The notes: a model not told the origin generated them from the sequence alone. A stretch of DNA of 64,000 nt from Hippopus hippopus (GCA_946811185.2 OX328107.1:45498360-45562359); one strand, 5' to 3'. Numbered from the stretch's first letter, positions 23,007 through 36,215 are shown. Numbers and translations: made by a program.

Positions 23007-26000
23007 ACCAGCATTTTCTCCTTTTCCCACAATGTTTTCTACCCTTACAAAGACAAATTCTACTATCTGACCCACATTTATACTGTTGTCTGTAGATGTT
23101 TTTAAATTTGGACAAGTCTACGTTTTTTTTTTATGTGGTATAGACTAAATAAGGTGAATCTGTGAAGCTATTAATCTAAATAAGAAGTTTTACAATGAAA
23201 ATAATGAAACTGTATACATACATTAATTTTCAGCTACCGTATATTGAATGCAGAAAGGAATAGTCTTAATTGAAAGAAATAATCCAAGTCTCAGTCACGA
23301 TGCTTTCTTTTGGGTGCACTAAGTGAATGAATCGAGATTAAAAGAAAGTTGAAAGTTGAAAAAATAAGTCTTTGTATTTTAAACATCTCAAACCTAGTGT
23401 TGAAATCAAAATGCTTTTTTCATATCTAATTTTACAACAAACACTTTTAGTACTACAATACATTGGCATTAGCGAAACTGATATCAGAAATGCAAACAAG
23501 ACCCTTTGTATGATTATCTTTAACAAAACAAAAGATTTTAAGTATTGAATCGCCAGCTCTTAAAAGGTAAACACAAGTTTTAACAATACATTAAAGATAA
23601 AAAGAACCCCTTGCCATCTCCAAGGATCCAAAGGCATTTTGGTATAAGACCTATATCTTAATATCCAGACTTTACAAGCAGTTATGCAAACAAAACCACG
23701 GATTTTTGTTTAAATTTAACAATAGGAATCCCTCCCTACTCCGTTCTTCAGTTTGCTTTTTGTAAGTTTCAGTATTGTATTCTAAAGTAAATTCAACTGT
23801 TTGCTGAACTAATCCTTTAACTTTTTACCACACGACAGAATCTTAAAGATGTCCACATTTAGAGCATTAATTTTGAAGACAACAATGTAAATATGGTTTA
23901 AATCAAGGTTTTGTCTGTGAATGGGTAGGAAACAGTATAGGAAATGGAGAAAATGCTGATCACCAGCATTTTCTTTTTTTATTACAATGTTTTCAAAAGC
24001 CAATTTCCTTTATGGTCGTTAAAACAATGGATTGTTTGGTACAGGGTTTGTGTAGCATTAAGTTGTAAAGCTTCAAAAGACAATTGCTAAGAAAACTTGA
24101 GCTTATGCTCAGCTAAGTTTAAACCTAAATTTGAGTTTCACTAAAGCTTTAAATCATGCTTCAAGATTTAAAATAAATACATTTGACCCATGCTCTGGCA
24201 AAATGGGGTTTAATGTATCTCCATGATGCATTATACCATGCAAGACATCACATAAATAGGGATCCATAACATTCAGTATGTCTAAAGACCAGCTGTATCA
24301 TAAGGTAGACTGGTCCTTTGATATACAGAAAATTGACCAATAGCAAAAAGTTTTGGCCCAGGTCAGGCTGCGCAGACTGCACAGGCTGACCTGGGTTGAT
24401 ACTTTTCACAGATGCTTTAAGCCCTCTTTTCGCAGAGCATGGTTCATATCTATTTATATGAGTGATGAAAGAAAACCTCTAAAAATTGAAAGGCTACCCC
24501 TATGAGATGTATCAATCCCTAAGGATCCTTGCACAAATGTAGCTGCCCTTGCAGCAAGTATATATTAAAATCAGATTGTAGAAAATGTGCAACCTGATCT
24601 TTGATCTACACTGACCTTTTGTGCTTAGACGCTCTGGACAAAAGCAACTTTGAAACAAGATGTCTGTTTGTAAAACAGTCATGCCCCCCTACTGCCACAT
24701 TGATACAGGAAGTGGCACAGTTCATAAACTGATATCAAAAGAATTGATTGGGAAATATCGATGTCATCTTTTTGATTTATAGCCCACTTCAATTGTTAAA
24801 CGTGATAACCTGTCAACAGTTCGCATAATTATACACACCGTCGTGTGTATACATACAAGATTGTAAACAGTCGCCGATACACAGACTGGGTTATCGATTT
24901 TCTTTTCGGCATGCGCGTTCGACTTCCGCTTTTTCCCAGTCGACTTCGATGCTTACTACGTCCCCGAAAATACGTGAATAAAATGTTGGAGCCACAAGTT
25001 GAGCAACATATGATGATTTTTGAGACACTTTAATTTTTTTTGAGCAAATGGCTCAAGTGGCGAACGGCAGCGCCGGCCCTGAATCATCTGGTGGTCACTG
25101 TGACCTTGACCTTTCACGGATTAACCTTAAAATCAATAGGGATCATTTACACTCCAAGATGAGTATCTGTACAGAATTTGAAGGACCTAGGTCAATTCTG
25201 TGTGTAGTTATCATCTGGACAAGGTTTGGTCTATATATCGTTAAGTTGAAGGCCACTGTGACCTTGACCTTTGATGGATTAATCTCAAAATCAATAGGGA
25301 TCATTTACACTCAAAGATGAATATCTGTACAGAATTTGAAGAACCTGTGTCAATTCTGTGTCTAGTTATCATCTGGACAAGGTTTGGTCTATATATCATT
25401 AAGTTGAAGGCCACTGTGACCTTGACCTTTGATGGATTAATCTCAAAATCAATAGGGATCATCTGCACTCCAAGACAAATGTCTGTGCCAAATTTGACGA
25501 ACCCAGGTCAATTTTGTGTCTAGTTATCATCCGGACAACGTTTGGTCTATATATCAACATGTTGACGGTCACTGTGACCTTGACCTTTGACCGATTGACC
25601 TCAAAATCAATAGGGATCATCTACACTCCAAGATGCATGTCTGTGCCAAATTTGATGAACCTAGGTCAATTCTGTGTCTAGTTATCATCCGGACAACATG
25701 TTGACGGTCACTGTGACCTTGACATTTGACCGACTGACCTCAAAATCAATAGGGATCATTTACACTCCAAGACGCATGTCTGCCAAATTTGACGAACCTA
25801 GGTCAATTCTGTGTCTAGTTATCATCCGGACAACGTTTGGTCTATATATTAACATGTTGAAGGTCACTGTGACCTTGACATTTGACCGATTGACCTCAAA
25901 ATCAATAGGGATCATCTGCACTCCAAGAAGCATGTCTGTGCCAAATTTGACGAACCTAGGTCAATTCTGTGTCTAGTTATCATCCGGACAAGGTTTGGTC

Positions 26001-27206
26001 TATATATCAACATGTTGACGGTCACTGTGACCTTGACCTTTGACCGATTGACCTCAAAATCAGTAGGGATCATTTACACTCCAAGACGCATGTCTGTGCC
26101 AAATTTGACGAACCTAGGTCAATTCTGTGTCTAGTTATCATCCGGACAACGTTTGGTCTATATCTTAACATGTTGACGGTCACTGTGACCTTGACATTTG
26201 ACCGATTGACCTCAAAATCAATAGGGATCATCTACACTCCAAGACAAATGTCTATGCCAAATTTGACGAACCTAGGTCAATTCTGTGTCTAGTTATCATC
26301 CGGACAAGGTTTGGTCTATATATCAACATGTTGACAGTCACTGTGACCTTGACCTTTGACCGATTGACCTCAAAATCAATAGGGATCATCTACACTCCAA
26401 GACGCATGTCTGTGCCAAATTTGATGTACCTAGGTCAATTCTGTGTCTAGTTATCATCCGGACAAGGTAAGGTCTACCGACCGACCGACCAACCGATCGA
26501 CATTAGCAAAGCAATATACCCCCACTTCATTGAAGGGGGGCATGATTACAATTATTTATGTTGTTCCTTGACTGAAAATTTTTGAGTAATGCTCTGGCAA
26601 AAAGGGGCTCAACGCATCTCCCTTATGATTCATACCAAGCAAGTTATTACATAATTATGGATCCATAAAATCAATTTCATCTAGCAACCGACTGAATCTG
26701 GGGTAGTCTGGTCCTTGGATATGCAGAAAATTGAACAATAGCAAAAAGTTTTGGCTCATGTCAGCCAGCGTAGACTTCGCAGACTGACATGGGTCGATAC
26801 TTTTAGCAGATGCATTAAGCCTCCACTTCACAGAGCATGACTCATCTGTTTCTTTGGCACTCACAGTGTAGAAATACGTTTAACTAAAACTTGTGAAATT
26901 CCAAACTCACGTTAGATGAGTACAGAAACAGTATATAGGCACTAGCGCAGACAAACTCACTGACTTGACTTAATCAAAGAATATATCGGGGAATCTTGAA
27001 TAGTGTAGATCCAAGATCAGACTGCATATTCCATAACTAAAAGGGAGCTTTGCACACTATAAGTTTAAATCTTAACCATGTAGCAAAATTTTAGACTTAT
27101 CCAAATTGAAAGCATTTGCAGACGACAACTTCATAGTGGCTCAAATGATGCAATTTTTCTTTGATAAGGTAGAAAAATTTGTAGGAAAAGGAGAAGATGC
27201 TCGTTA
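23007..27206 (+). repeat. 4.2-kb tandem duplication, unit 2
   Basis: Second unit. The junction (23007-23039) is a chimeric MITE-A whose left half equals the copy at 27072-27240 and whose right half equals the copy at 18719-18935. All three sites share the same 33 bp here, pointing to unequal recombination within the palindrome. Confidence 0.95.
24655..26549. mobile_element. pearl-like element, duplicated copy
   Basis: Counterpart of 20455-22350 in duplication unit 2, one base shorter. Carries the same set of palindromic GGTCACTGTGACC cores. Confidence 0.75.
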
Positions 27207-27296
27207 CCAGCATTTTCTCCTTTTCCCACAATGTTTTCATAAAGTTTCTTCCTCAGGGTTGTTAAAAGTTGTCATTGTGTAGTAAAGGTTTAAGAG
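27072..27296 (-). repeat. MITE-A copy at right edge of the duplication
   Basis: Core palindrome near 27180-27238; the right breakpoint of the 4.2-kb duplication falls inside it. Confidence 0.75.
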
Positions 27297-27559
27297 TCTT
27301 TCAAGGTCAATGTAAAACTTCACCTCTTTCAACACCTCTTTAGCCATCGAGGCTAAAAATACAATTCAGAGAAAATCACCTAGAAGATTGTCATTTGGCA
27401 ACAAGTTGAGTCCATCATGGGGGGAGCTGGTAAAGAACCTCATCAGCTGAACTTAGAAAAAAGTAACCAATCACTCAGTGCACATCTATCTTATTTCAAA
27501 TCCCTTTGTTTTAAAATTTGCATGAGTATAGGAGTATTCCCCATTTATGAACATGTAAA

Positions 27560-28770
27560 AGCTTATTTATGACCTTCAAGTATGACCTTAACCTTGAAAC
27601 TACTGAAGCCAACAATTTTGAGAGACACTTACTGCTTATTAAGTAGAAAAATTGTCTAAAATTTTATCATTTGACGATCAAGTATGAACTTGACCTTGGA
27701 CCTACCTGAACAAGTTTTTGGAATGGCACATATACTGATAAAGGAGAACAGTTCTGAAAACTTATTTTGAAATCCATTTATACATGTAGAAGTTATGGCT
27801 TGGCAAAGATCCATTTATGATGATTTTATTGTTTGACCTTGACCTTGCACCTACATGATCAAATGGCACATCTACTCATGAATTGTTGTTGTTGTATAAG
27901 AGTTTAAGGTCATTTTAACAGCTTAGGTCATATCACGGCACCAATGCACCAATGCATGTGTTTCCTGGCTTTCTCACACCAGTACTGACACAACTTTCCT
28001 TCCAAACTACTGACTACCTTTTTCACATGCATCTGAGGTGAAATGTAAAAAACCACCGTAAAGAAACTTTGCTGCAGCAGGTATCAAACTCGCAACCACC
28101 AGGTCCAGAGTCAGATAGTGCACTAACAACTGAGCTACTATACTCATGAAGGAGAATAATTGTGCCATATTTTTTAAAATAATCTAAAGTGTAGAATTTA
28201 TGCTCCATTTAAGACAATTTTATCATTTGACCTTTCAGTTTGACCTTGACCTTGGACCTAACTGAACAAATGGTTTAAATGCCACTTTTACAGGTAAAGG
28301 AGAACACTTGTGTAAAATTGTTTCTAAATCCATCGATAAATGCAGTTAGGACAAGCTCCATGTATGACAACTTTATCATTTGACCTTGAAGTATAACCTT
28401 GAATCCACCTGACCAGATGATACAAATTGCACTTTTACTGATAAAGGAGAACAACTGTGCTAAATTATCTTTAAATGCATCCATAAATATAGAAGTTATG
28501 GCTCGGAGAAGCTCCATTTATGACGATTTTATCATCTGACCTTCAAGTGTAACTGTGACCTTGAACCTACATGAACAAATGTTCCAAATGGCACTTCTAC
28601 ATATGAAGGAGAATAAGTGTGCCAAATTGTATTGGAATCCATCCATGAATGTAGAAATTCTGGCCTAGAAAAATCGAGACGGATGCACACACACGTTTGC
28701 ATGCACATCCATCCGAGCTACGCTGCGACAACTATGTCTTGCTCACTGCAAGTGGGCTCAACAACAATGA
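27560..28770. mobile_element. pearl-like element with ~145-bp tandem monomers
   Basis: Monomers built on TTTATCATTTGACCTT...AAGGAGAACA recur through the interval and end with a CACACACG-rich stretch and GCTCACTGCAAGTGGGCTCAACAAC. The same family appears at 57830-58690. Confidence 0.65.
27895..28141 (-). repeat. tRNA-derived SINE inserted in the pearl-like element
   Basis: On the minus strand: TAGCTCAGTTGTTAGTGCAC (A-box region) and GGTTGCGAGTTTGATACC (B box), followed by the shared SINE body. It interrupts the ~145-bp monomers. Confidence 0.65.
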
Positions 28771-29149
28771 TTAACCTTTTGCAGCTTTGACTAGGCAAGT
28801 GGACAATGTAGATCCAAGATCAGACTGTACAGATTTTGTACAGCCTGATCATGAATTATGCCATCCATAAGAGGCTCTGTTTTACCCTAGGGTTAAAAAG
28901 TAGCCAAAAGCTTAGTCAACAGCCAGTAGCTGATACCTCCATTTCTCTTAACCGTCAGAGTGCTTAGTTATAAAAATGGACCATTTCTTTTGAGAAAACA
29001 GGCAAAATGTTGCAATTTCATGATTCTTTTGGTCAGAATATGTATAAGAGTATTGGATAATGGAGATCTAAGAACAGACTGCATGTTCTGAGCAGTCTCA
29101 TCTTGATTTATACTTTCCCCAATAGCAACTTAAGCTGGTCTAGTGCTTT
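28771..29149. other. no gene seen
   Basis: Contains a small inverted repeat (AGATCAGACTGTACAG / CTGTACAGCC-like, near 28815-28850); nothing else recognised. Confidence 0.5.
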
Positions 29150-30665
29150 AACTCTTTACCAAACAATAATAGTGTTTCATGACCCTAAAGGAGACATTTG
29201 ATAACATTATGGTATAGGAGAAAATGGAGGTAACCAGCATTTTCTTCTTTTCCCAGAAGTTTTCTAAGCTTTGTAGGACAAATTTCATCATTTGAGTCAC
29301 ATTTAATGTGTTGTTGTTTGCTTGTGAAGCTAGAAATGAAATAAAGATAAGCCAAAACTGGCACTATTCAGCACATGGACAAATTTCATCATTTGAGTCA
29401 CATTCAACATGTTGTTGTTTGCTTTTGAAGCTAGAACTAAAATACAAAGAAGCACAAAACTCGCACTATTCAGCACCATATGGCATGTCGATCTTTCCTT
29501 TTGGGAAAACAGGCGAAATAATTGGACAAATCTTGTCTAAATCAAAAGCATTGGCAGACAACAAATCTAATGTGGCTCAAATAATGCAATTTGTATTTGG
29601 AAGGGTAGAAAACATTGTGGGAAAAGGAAATAATGCTGTTTAACAGAATTTTCTCCTTTACCCTTAATGTTTTCAAAAGGCTTCTTTCTCATGGCTGTTA
29701 AAACCTGGGATTGTTTGGTAAATGGTTAAACCTTAACCAAAGGGCAAAATTTTGGACTTGTCCAAATTAAATGTATTTTAAGGCGAGAAATTAAATTTAG
29801 CTCAAAAGAGAAAAGCTGTCTGAGACAGGGTAGAAAACATTGTGTGAAATGGATAAAATGCTGGTTACCAGCATTTTCTCCTTTTCCCACATTGTTTCAA
29901 AAGCCTTTTTCCTCAGGATCATCAAAATCCGGATTGTTTGGTAAATTGTTAAAATACCTTACCTACCTGCATGACTGTCACATGGAGCCATAAATAGCAC
30001 CACCAGCAGCATCTGGCATGTATAACAGTTGTCTTTCTCTATCCAGCAATACATTGAGTAATTCGTGCTTCGATCTCCCTCAACCTCTGATAAGTTCTAA
30101 GAAGAGAACAAAACTCGCCAGGGACATAAGATGTCATATAGTCAAAAAAGCCAAAGTCAAAGCCAAGCAACAAATACATATATTTGTTAGTCTTCTCCAA
30201 GCCAACTTCTTGTTCATGACCTTCAAGAAAAAGACTTTAAAAGACATTGTGGGAAAAGGAGAAAATGCAGGTAATTAGCATTTCCTTCTTTACCTACAAT
30301 ATTTCATATGCTTTGAAAGTCAAATTTTGTTATTTGAGCCACATTTAATTGGTTGTCTGTTGCTCGTACAGACAGAAATAAAATACAAATAAGCACAAAG
30401 CTGGTACCATTCAGCACCAAGTACGGCATGTTGACCTACATGTATTTAACTCTTTACCAAAAACAACAAATTTGTACAAATCACAAGCATCTGCAGATGA
30501 CGAATGTGGCTCAAAAGATGGACTTTATCTTGGGAAGGGTAGGAAACACTGTGGAAAAAGCAGAAGTACTGGTTTACCAGCATTGTTTCCTTTTCCCCAA
30601 TATTTTCAAAAAGGCTTCTTTCCCAGGGTCACAAAAACCAGGGTTTGTTTGGTAAAGGATTAAAA
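29150..30665. repeat. MITE-A cluster, four to five copies
   Basis: Copies or fragments near 29150-29330, 29510-29726, 29730-29953 (core 29849-29903), 30215-30370 and 30449-30662. A ~100-bp direct repeat (TTTCATCATTTGAGTCACATT...) at 29285 and 29385 duplicates one right half. Confidence 0.65.
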
Positions 30666-31205
30666 TACCTCACAAGCATCTACCTGCAGGACTGTCACAT
30701 GTAGCCTTAAGTTGCACCAGCACAACCATCTAGCATGTATAACAGCATTCTCTCTCTGTCCAGCAGTACATTGGGTAATTCTTGCTTGATCTCCCTCAAC
30801 CTCTGTTCAGTTCTAAGAAGAGAATAAAACTGGTCTGGGACAAAGGCTGTCATGTAGTCAAACAAGATATATTTCAAAAAAAGATATATATGGTGTAAAT
30901 TTGCAAGCAAATATGCAGGTGCCCTTAGAATAAACATGTCTACATTTTTGACCAATCACAAACTTCTATTTATTCATTTGTTATCTGTACCAAAAGTAGG
31001 TCAAAAGCCAGCACATTCAGCTATGCTGAAAAAAAAAAACACTTCTCCATAGTGAAGCCAAGCAGCAAACATTCTCTGCCGATGCATCCAAATTAACAGT
31101 AAATACAGTAGACAAATTTGAAATTGGACCAAATGACTTGTAGTTCTATGTAAGGGTAGAAACAATTATAGGAATAGGCCAAAACCGTGTTTGCTAGATT
31201 GTTTG
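30666..31205. other. no gene; dispersed repeat fragments
   Basis: The segment around 30665-30960 (ACCTGCAGGACTGTCACATG...) partly duplicates 29960-30200, with unrelated MITE-A pieces between, and 30900-31030 recurs near 38900-39030. No coding potential was recognised. Confidence 0.45.
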
Positions 31206-31332
31206 GTTAGGAATAAAACCTTTCACCATAAAATCTTGAGTGTTAATGACCCTGAGGAAGAAGACTTTTGAAAACATGGTGGGCAAAGCAAAAAAAATTC
31301 TGGTAAAACAGCATTTTTTCCTTTACTCTTAA

Positions 31333-31871
31333 AGGTGGCCCTTCAGATTTTGGGACAAAAGTTTTACAAAAATACAAAAAAATCATCCTTATACTCCCAA
31401 AGCCGTTGAACTTTCATTCATAAAATCCCAGTAGTCGAAAACCATCCGACAACAAGAGAAATTCGAGATTTACTATGGCCCAGGTCGACAACGACGGAAA
31501 ACACGTTCTATTTTTACATGAGCAACTCGCTCATTTACATACCGGAAATACACAGACAAAGCTTCAAACAAAGCGTCCGAAGAAGACATTGTGGAAAATA
31601 ATTACATGTTTGTTATGTTATGGAATTTAAGCGTCATTAGTCACGTGCCAGTCACTTGACATTCCCACAATACTTTTTTTCATTTCTGGTGCGAAATCTA
31701 AAAATACCTTAAGAGGCTACGTAGCCTTTTAAGGGAACACCATCAAAAAAAATTTTTTGTGTAATTTTATGATTCTTAATTATTGATGATTTGTATTGTT
31801 TTTTCATATAAATTTCAGTGATATATATATTCTTTAATTTGGTGAGATGTGAAAAATCTAAATACCCACCT
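31333..31871. mobile_element. 539-bp MITE with AGGTGG ends, TTAA target duplication
   Basis: Inverted ends AGGTGG...CCACCT flanked by TTAA at 31329-31332 and 31872-31875. It is inserted into a degraded MITE-A that runs from about 31210 to 31960. TTAA duplication suggests the piggyBac group. No transposase. Confidence 0.7.
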
Positions 31872-31959
31872 TTAATGTTTTCTATCTATTTTGATATAGT
31901 TTGAATAATTTGATCCACATTTAATTTGTTGTCTACAGATGGTTTATGATTTCAACTGG

Positions 31960-32285
31960 TCTACAATTATATTGATTGGGGAAATTCAGTTAGAGTGGGT
32001 ATTACTAAACACTTAAAGATACATTTTTACAGCAAGAGAAAAAAAAACAGTTAAAACTCTACTGTGTAGAACAGTTCAGATATCCATAAGCTGTGTAAAC
32101 TAAGATAAATAATCAATTAATACTGTGCATGGTATAAAGAAACTCAAGGGATTGGTTCTAGACTTAAAACCGGAAACAACAACAATGTTTCTTTTTGATG
32201 CCCCCAGTCTGTAATACCCAACATTGCTCTAATTGCTGCATTCAATGAAGTTGAATGAGTTGTCTCTGCCATCTTTTGTATACAT
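31960..32285. other. no gene seen
   Basis: AT-rich sequence without a recognisable repeat or coding region. Confidence 0.45.
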
Positions 32286-32287
32286 AC

Positions 32288-32506
32288 TCTTTACCACACG
32301 GCAGAATTTGACACTGGTCCAAATTGCAGGCTTTTGCATATGATTCTAAATGTTGCACAAATTAGGAAACTTTTCTTTGTAAGGGTAGAAAACTTTGTGG
32401 AAAAAGGAGAAAATGCTGGTTACCAGCATTTTCTCCTTTTCCCACAATGTTTTCAGAAGTCCTTTTCCATGTAGGTCGTTAAAACTCAGGATTGTGTGGT
32501 AAAGGA
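32288..32506 (-). repeat. MITE-A copy
   Basis: CTTTACCACACGGCAGAATTT start, complete palindrome near 32396-32452, and TTGTGTGGTAAAGG end. Confidence 0.75.
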
Positions 32507-32760
32507 ATTTTGTATACTACATCGAGAAGAAATTCAAAGACAAAGCCAAAATCCTATATATGGTCGGAAATACATGCATACAACAATTTTGTTGCATCAG
32601 GCATCATATATAGATGTGTGGAGCTCTACATACCATCCCTGGTTGCATCCAGCAAACACCCTACAATACTTCTAGAATGTCAGAATGGCATCTGATTGTT
32701 GTAGATCTGTACCTTTAATTAAATCCTTTATCACACAGTCCCAAGTTTTAACAACCCTTG

Positions 32761-32990
32761 GGGTCCTGTTTAGCTCAGTGGTAAAATGTAGGACTCATGA
32801 CCTGGAGGCCCTGGGTTCTAGCTTCACTGGCTCCACTGGGTTTTTTCGCAGGAGTGTCCTAGGGCAAGACACTTCAGAGCCCTAGCCTAGTACCAGTGAA
32901 ATCCAGGAAATACATGAATATGTGAGCTGTCACCATGATCTGACTGAAATAATGTTGAAAGCGGCGTAAAACAACACTCAAACAAACATT
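32761..32990 (+). repeat. tRNA-derived SINE, best preserved
   Basis: GGTCCTGTTTAGCTCAGTGG (A box) and CTGGGTTCTAGC (B box) head, body CCCTAGCCTAGTACCAGTG, conserved AATACATGAATATGTGAGC block, and tail GTTGAAAGCGGCGTAAAAC. It sits in a split MITE-A (fragments 32720-32757 and 32995-33075). Confidence 0.75.
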
Positions 32991-33059
32991 CAATTTCACA
33001 ACCCTTGGGAGGAAGACTTTTGAAAACATTTCTACCCTTCCACAAACATTCACACAAAA

Positions 33060-34790
33060 TCAAATTTTAGAGTCGCATGATTTATTATCACGACATGTAG
33101 GTACACTGTACATTTTGTTTCACCAACATGTGACTACTAATTGGTGCCAAATGTATCAAGTTAAATGATTTTCTGACGAATACCAGTGAAGTCACGTGAT
33201 TCATTATTATAGCCACGACATGTAGGTTTACATTACATATTGCTTTGGGATAATCGGTATTTTCCTATCATAACAAAAATCAGCGCCATCCAGTGGCCTG
33301 TCTGGTCTCTATTTTGATTGTTAATACCTTGACTCTGACCTATCTTTTCCTGAGCCAACTTCATTTTCAAAAATTAAAATTTAGAACGGAAGAAAAATAT
33401 AATGGAAGTGAAACAATGTCATCGGCACCTACATGTTTAACACCATTTACCCCACCCTCTAAAATCCTTCATTACATGCAGTTTTACCAAAAAGCATACA
33501 CGATGACGTATTTAGACGCTAGGTCATGTGGAAATATTTTCAAATCATGTGACTGCAAATTGGTACCAAATGTATCAAGTTCCACTGATTTTTTTATGAA
33601 AACCATCAAAGTCACATGAATCAATTTCAAAATGGTCAATGTGGTTTTTCTTTCAAGTGCTTGGACAAAACTGCATGATATTTTCTATGACGCCCAGTGA
33701 AATAGGAAATTATAAAATTATTTGGAGATTTATTCTACACTCTGTTAAAATTTTTACTTTTTCTTGATCGGACCATAACAACCGTGAACCAACAAACCAC
33801 AAAGCTAAAATGGCTGCCGAACAGTAGTAGAGGTCATGTTTGGGAAAAACTTCTGTGAATCATCTGGATGAAACGTATTGATATTTACTCTGATCCTAAT
33901 TGAGGCTACAAAATAATATTGCCATTGTTTGAATATGTCGTTGATATATTGTTGATTTTTCTTGTCGCACCTTAAATACCGCGAACTTATGTGTCGCAAG
34001 GATATTTTATTCTCTGCAAATGCATTTAATATGGATAAGTGTGATTTTTTTTTTTCATTTGGTAAAGAATTCAACATAAATGTCAGAAATACTTCGTTGC
34101 TCTTGTTGTTGTTTACATACATTGTTGATGCTTCGTTTTTCTTTGTCAAACTGTAAGTACCGCGAAAGAACTTTATCACCATCCAATATTGAACATGGAA
34201 GGTTTCGATGAAAACGCCTAAAGTTACTCATCTTTCCATAAGGAGGATCTCTCACAAGTAATCTGTATTTCCTGAGTGGCATCATCGCAAGGAGCTGCAA
34301 GACTGTGTTATTTTATTTTCTTTGATTTGTTATCTCGCGGAAAAGTTAAAAAAAAAATCTGATGCCTTCTAGTCCGCGACGCACGGTAAAATGAATTCGT
34401 CTGCAAATTAACAAATTGAAAGTCTCATTTCCGGTTACAGAAATAAGAATTGACGAACTTGAATTTTACTTTAATTATCACAGAAATACATATTTAAGAC
34501 TTTTTAAATTGCCTACGAAAATCTGTTTCAATTAATTATGACAAAATACAATCAACAGGTTGGAGATGGAATCTCAATAAAGAATATTTTAGAAAAATAT
34601 TTTTTCCAGTTCAAAAAATATTTTAATGTTAAGATTGGTAATCGCTACGATCGGATGGTGTCGCACGACACACACATGTATTCCCATTTGAAAAACTGGC
34701 ATCTGCTGAACTGTTTTACCAGAAAGAAATGTAAAGATATATCCTAAATGTGTTTGTGGTGTTTATTTGCTCAATAATGCAGAAGCTGAT
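33060..34790. other. no gene; diverged local duplications
   Basis: A block with ATGTGACT...TTGGTNCCAAATGTATCAAG recurs at about 33125-33210 and 33545-33620. A ~150-bp unit with TCGTTGATATATTGTTGAT / TCGTTGCTCTTGTTG recurs near 33930 and 34095. Open frames of up to 125 aa here look like low-complexity read-through; no domain is recognised. Confidence 0.45.
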
Positions 34791-34813
34791 TGCAAGTCTG
34801 TTATACATTATAT

Positions 34814-34928
34814 ATGAGCCATACTCTGACAAAGAAGGGCTTAATGCGTCTGCGTGATCCATTGGAACGATCCTTGGACATACAGCAAGCTGATCAAAAG
34901 CAAAAAGTTTCGGCCCAGGTCAGCCTGG
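34814..34928. repeat. MITE-B fragment
   Basis: Left end GAGCCATACTCTGACAAAG and half of the internal hairpin (GGCCCAGGTCAGCCTG), then truncated. Confidence 0.6.
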
Positions 34929-35021
34929 GATACAGGAACGTTATGTTCGAAAATGTAGGTACGTGTAGTCTATAGATATCCAACTCAGGCAAGTTCTACG
35001 CGTCCTAGGATAGCCACCAAA

Positions 35022-35335
35022 CCATACTAGGTGAAGCGGTGGCCTAGTGCTTGACACGTTGGACCACAGGTACTAGGCGCGTTGCTCTTACACCCCTGGG
35101 AACATATACAAATCATCTTTACCCCGTTTCAGACTTTGCTGAAATTTTATTTTGAGCACGTAAAAGAACCAAGGAAATCTATTCGAAACAGAGCTATGGT
35201 CTGGTACCCGGATTTCCTTGTATCCGACTCTTTCTCTCAACTCCGATCTGGTCCTGTCAGATATGCGTATATAATGACAAGCACATGTACATATATGTCA
35301 CATGAAAGTTTGAAAGTTAAATAAATAACTAATTA
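35022..35335. repeat. possible SINE-like repeat
   Basis: GGTGGCCTAGTGC...GTTGGACCACAGG resembles a diverged tRNA head, and the 3' end is an AT-rich tail with TAAATAAATAAC. Only one copy in the window, so the call is weak. Confidence 0.3.
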
Positions 35336-35649
35336 ACCCTGTACAGAAATATCAAAAAAAAAAAAAAGAAAAAAAGAGATAATCAAACAACCAACACTGA
35401 AAAGTGATAGATCTACTCCAGTCTAGTGGAAGGATTTACATAACAAAGGAAAACAAAGCAAACGAAAAGTAGAATCGGTGACTAATCTGGAAAAAAGGCT
35501 AGGAATACCAAAGAGATAATCGATCCCCATATCCTTGGAATTTCAACCCATGATTTCTTGTAGAAAGATTTCATACGAGTTCATACTTGTACCAAGAACA
35601 GTCTCCATGCCGACTGATCTCAATCTACACCCTTTCGGATGCGCTGTCG

Positions 35650-35905
35650 ATTATTTAACCCTATACCAAACAATCCCTTGTTTTTACGACCCTGGTGAAG
35701 AAGGCTTTTGAGGCTTTTGAAAACATTGAGGGAAAAGGAGAAATTGCTCCCGGGTATCCAACTCAGGATCTCATGGTTACGAGGCCGAAGATCTACCTCA
35801 CAATCACGCTTGCATGTTCAAAGCATTTGTAGACGGCAATTCTGAATTGCCGTCTACAAATGCTTTGAACATGCAAGCGTCTAAAATTTGTCGTTTGGTA
35901 CAGGT
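35650..35905. repeat. MITE-A copy rearranged by a fold-back
   Basis: Left end (CCTATACCAAACAATCC) and GGGAAAAGGAGAAATTGC are present. Then ~50 bp of foreign sequence is followed by a perfect hairpin with 37-bp arms (35806-35880) built from the MITE-A right-end segment, and then the normal right end. Confidence 0.7.
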
Positions 35906-36215
35906 TGATTGATTGATTGTTTGGTGTTTAACGCCGTTTTCAACATTATTTCAGTTATATCGCGGCGGCTAGTGCACCTATAAATGCTTTCCTCGAGTCA
36001 CTTTTACCAGCTTTCCGCACAATTTTCTTTCCGAGCCACTGGCTGCTTTCCCGCATTAACATCGTCGAGACAATGGTCAGTGGTTGGAGAGAAATGAATC
36101 CTGTCGCAATGACTATCATCAGTCCTCGGAAAGAGATTGGCCTAGCCAGGGATCGAACCCTCGACCCCCTGTTCTCAAGTCCTGTGTGCTACCGATTGAG
36201 CTACCGAGGCTTGGC
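35905..36215 (-). repeat. tRNA-derived SINE with V/Meta-type tail
   Basis: Minus strand head: TAGCTCAATCGGTAGCACAC (A box) and GGGTTCGATCCC (B box) are both near canonical. The tail begins AAAACGGCGTTAAACACC. Same family as 8512-8818. Confidence 0.8.

Noticed and set aside
33805..34182. 125-aa minus-strand open frame as a gene
   Set aside because: Lies across a diverged local duplication with low-complexity composition and no domain.
36150..36215. Functional tRNA gene
   Set aside because: A and B boxes are present but the acceptor and anticodon stems do not pair and a SINE body follows; it is a SINE head. The same applies to the other SINE heads.
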